Part shown: positions 5,871-6,556 of the stretch, piece by piece | Layout of the letters: each line of letters begins with the position of its first letter | How positions within the stretch are numbered: position 1 is the stretch's first letter | Source of the DNA: Rhodospirillales bacterium | GTDB lineage: Bacteria > Pseudomonadota > Alphaproteobacteria > Rhodospirillales > JADHTD01 | Direction: 5' to 3' | Length of the DNA stretch: 6,556 nt | Assembly (NCBI GenBank): GCA_016776525.1 | Contig: JADHTD010000160.1 | Location: 1-6,556 of the forward strand | The notes under the pieces: model-generated | Seen by the model: the letters and a program-made list of their open reading frames with translations, nothing else | The model's database searches: none | Told to the model about the DNA's origin: nothing | Program-made: the position numbers and the translations under genes

Positions 5871-6080
5871 TTAATTAACCTTCTCAATAGTGTTGATCAC
5901 ATACCCCAAATCCGCCGGGTAGCGGCGCTCGGCGGCGCTACGGGCGCCGGCTTCGTCGGTGGCTCTGAACTCAAGGTAATGGGTGTCGGCCCAATCATCA
6001 CTGAGATTATCGTGTTTTTCACCCTTTTGCAGGCAATCGCGGACTTCAGCGTTATAGATCGCGACTTCATAAGTAGCCAT
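5871..6080 (-). CDS. Small conserved protein, paralogue of the 86-residue protein downstream; function unknown
   Basis: The product has 69 residues and the family is not recognised. It begins MATYEVAIYN and contains DDWAD (28-32), a predicted strand HYLEFRAT (34-41), a helix DEAGARSAAERRYP (42-55) and a closing strand GYVINTIEKV (59-68). An AAAGGA ribosome site (6090-6095) lies 9 bases before the ATG. It is acidic overall, has one cysteine (C16), and shows no signal or membrane segment. The homologous 86-residue protein lies 211 bases downstream on the same strand, so the two look like a diverged tandem duplication. They probably share the terminator at 5298-5328. It is divergent from the acyl-CoA dehydrogenase gene, with 159 bases between the starts. 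Conservation of the same signature in two diverged copies argues that both are real genes under selection. Confidence 0.82.
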   Translation of the reverse strand: MATYEVAIYNAEVRDCLQKGEKHDNLSDDWADTHYLEFRATDEAGARSAAERRYPADLGYVINTIEKVN

Positions 6081-6148
6081 GTGATCCCGTCCTTTCGGTC
6101 TGCCCAGGGGGTTATCCTAACCGCAAACGCCTCCTGGAAACAAACGAA

Positions 6149-6176
6149 CTGTTGATACCCGGTCAACCCACAACAG
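6149..6176. promoter_or_regulatory. Overlapping inverted repeats in the divergent promoter region
   Basis: GTTGA (6151-6155) pairs with TCAAC (6163-6167) across 7 bases. An overlapping outer pair, CTGTTG (6149-6154) and CAACAG (6171-6176), uses nearly the same left arm. The site is central in the 159 bases between the divergent small-protein and acyl-CoA dehydrogenase genes, a natural place for a shared operator. The regulator is unknown. Confidence 0.4.
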
Positions 6177-6208
6177 ATCTAAGAGACCTTGAGCCCGCCT
6201 CCTTTCGG

Positions 6209-6222
6209 CGTCATCATTGACG
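6209..6222. promoter_or_regulatory. Palindrome CGTCA-N4-TGACG just upstream of the acyl-CoA dehydrogenase ribosome site
   Basis: Perfect 5-base arms flank TCAT and end 4 bases before the AAGGA ribosome site. The position fits a repressor operator near the transcription start, or an mRNA hairpin affecting initiation. No specific regulator can be named. Confidence 0.4.
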
Positions 6223-6239
6223 AAACAAGGAATAAAATT

Positions 6240-6556
6240 ATGTCTGACCCTATATCGACCGATACCGCAGTCACCCAGGCCGATGACGGTGACATCGCCC
6301 AGATCCGCGACGCGGTGGCGGCCCTGTGTGCCGACTTTCCAGGAGAATACTGGCGGGAGCTGGATCGCGCCAGGGCCTATCCGAAAGATTTCGTCGAGGC
6401 CCTCAGCCAATCCGGATTCCTCGCCGCCCTGATCCCCGAAGAATTCGGCGGTAGCGGCTTAGGCCTGTCGGCGGCCTCGGCGATCCTTGAGGAAATCCAC
6501 AAAAGCGGCTGCAACGGGGCCGCCTGCCATGCCCAGATGTACACCATGGGAACCCT
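6240..6556 (+). CDS. Acyl-CoA dehydrogenase family protein, N-terminal part
   Basis: The gene runs off the right edge; 105 complete codons are visible. The start ATG at 6240 has AAGGA (6227-6231) 8 bases upstream. After a polar leader of about 18 residues come IRDAVAALCADFPGEYWREL, YPKDFVEALSQSGFLAALIP, then EEFGGSGLGLSAASAILEEI. This is the standard helical N-terminal domain of FAD-dependent acyl-CoA dehydrogenases, which oxidise acyl-CoA to the 2-enoyl-CoA and pass electrons to ETF. The catalytic base and FAD-binding C-terminal regions lie outside the window, so chain-length or branched-chain preference cannot be judged. The wording FPGEYWREL and C-N-G-A-A-C-H resembles proteobacterial members used for branched or terpenoid acyl-CoAs, but that is only an impression. 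It is divergent from the small-protein pair. Confidence 0.92.
   Translation, partial: MSDPISTDTAVTQADDGDIAQIRDAVAALCADFPGEYWRELDRARAYPKDFVEALSQSGFLAALIPEEFGGSGLGLSAASAILEEIHKSGCNGAACHAQMYTMGT

Noticed and set aside
5660..5887. N-terminal extension of the 86-residue protein to 162 residues
   Set aside because: The extension has no similarity to the paralogue, is basic and unstructured, and overlaps the upstream gene's end. The internal ATG at 5659 has an ideal AAAGGAG site.
6152..6166. TTGAT-N5-GTCAA resembling an FNR/NNR box near the acyl-CoA dehydrogenase gene
   Set aside because: The half-sites are 5 bases apart, not 4, which puts them out of helical register for FNR-type dimers. It is kept only as a generic dyad.
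6192..6212. Third ribosome-site-like GCCGAAAGGAGGC on the minus strand, hinting at another small gene
   Set aside because: No start codon follows at a usable distance and an in-frame TAG comes soon after, so nothing could be translated from it.

Overview
The window is GC-rich, densely packed bacterial DNA. The gene families and codon choice fit an alphaproteobacterium, probably Rhodospirillales-like. That placement is an inference from protein character; there is no rRNA or other marker here. No rRNA, tRNA, CRISPR array, insertion sequence or phage gene was seen.

Layout, left to right. (1) 1-372, plus: the C-terminal end of an FAD-dependent oxidoreductase of the L-2-hydroxyglutarate dehydrogenase (LhgO) type. 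(2) 383-1528, plus: a secreted protein of the MJ1477/TM1410 (GH114-like) putative glycoside hydrolase family. Its conserved blocks run in circularly permuted order, which is the most unusual feature of the window. (3) 1532-4133, minus: a compact ubiT-ubiU-ubiV operon for oxygen-independent ubiquinone biosynthesis. All eight expected iron-sulfur ligand cysteines are present, and a candidate FNR/CRP-family class II promoter lies upstream. (4) 4283-5116, minus: a short-chain dehydrogenase of the 2,4-dienoyl-CoA reductase type. (5) 5298-6080, minus: two small unrecognised paralogous proteins (69 and 86 residues) separated by a 211-base spacer and followed by a strong intrinsic terminator. (6) 6240 to the window end, plus: the N-terminal third of an acyl-CoA dehydrogenase, divergent from the small-protein pair.

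How the parts fit. ubiTUV implies a facultative anaerobe that makes ubiquinone without O2-dependent hydroxylases, and the dyad upstream of ubiT suggests oxygen-responsive control. The dienoyl-CoA reductase-like SDR and the acyl-CoA dehydrogenase point to fatty-acid or branched acyl-CoA degradation. Both these oxidations and the LhgO-type enzyme would feed electrons towards quinone. They are not one operon, so this link is only thematic.

The best candidates for something undescribed are the permuted TM1410-type barrel and the paired small proteins, which share an EVAIYN / D-x-WAD / GxVI signature.
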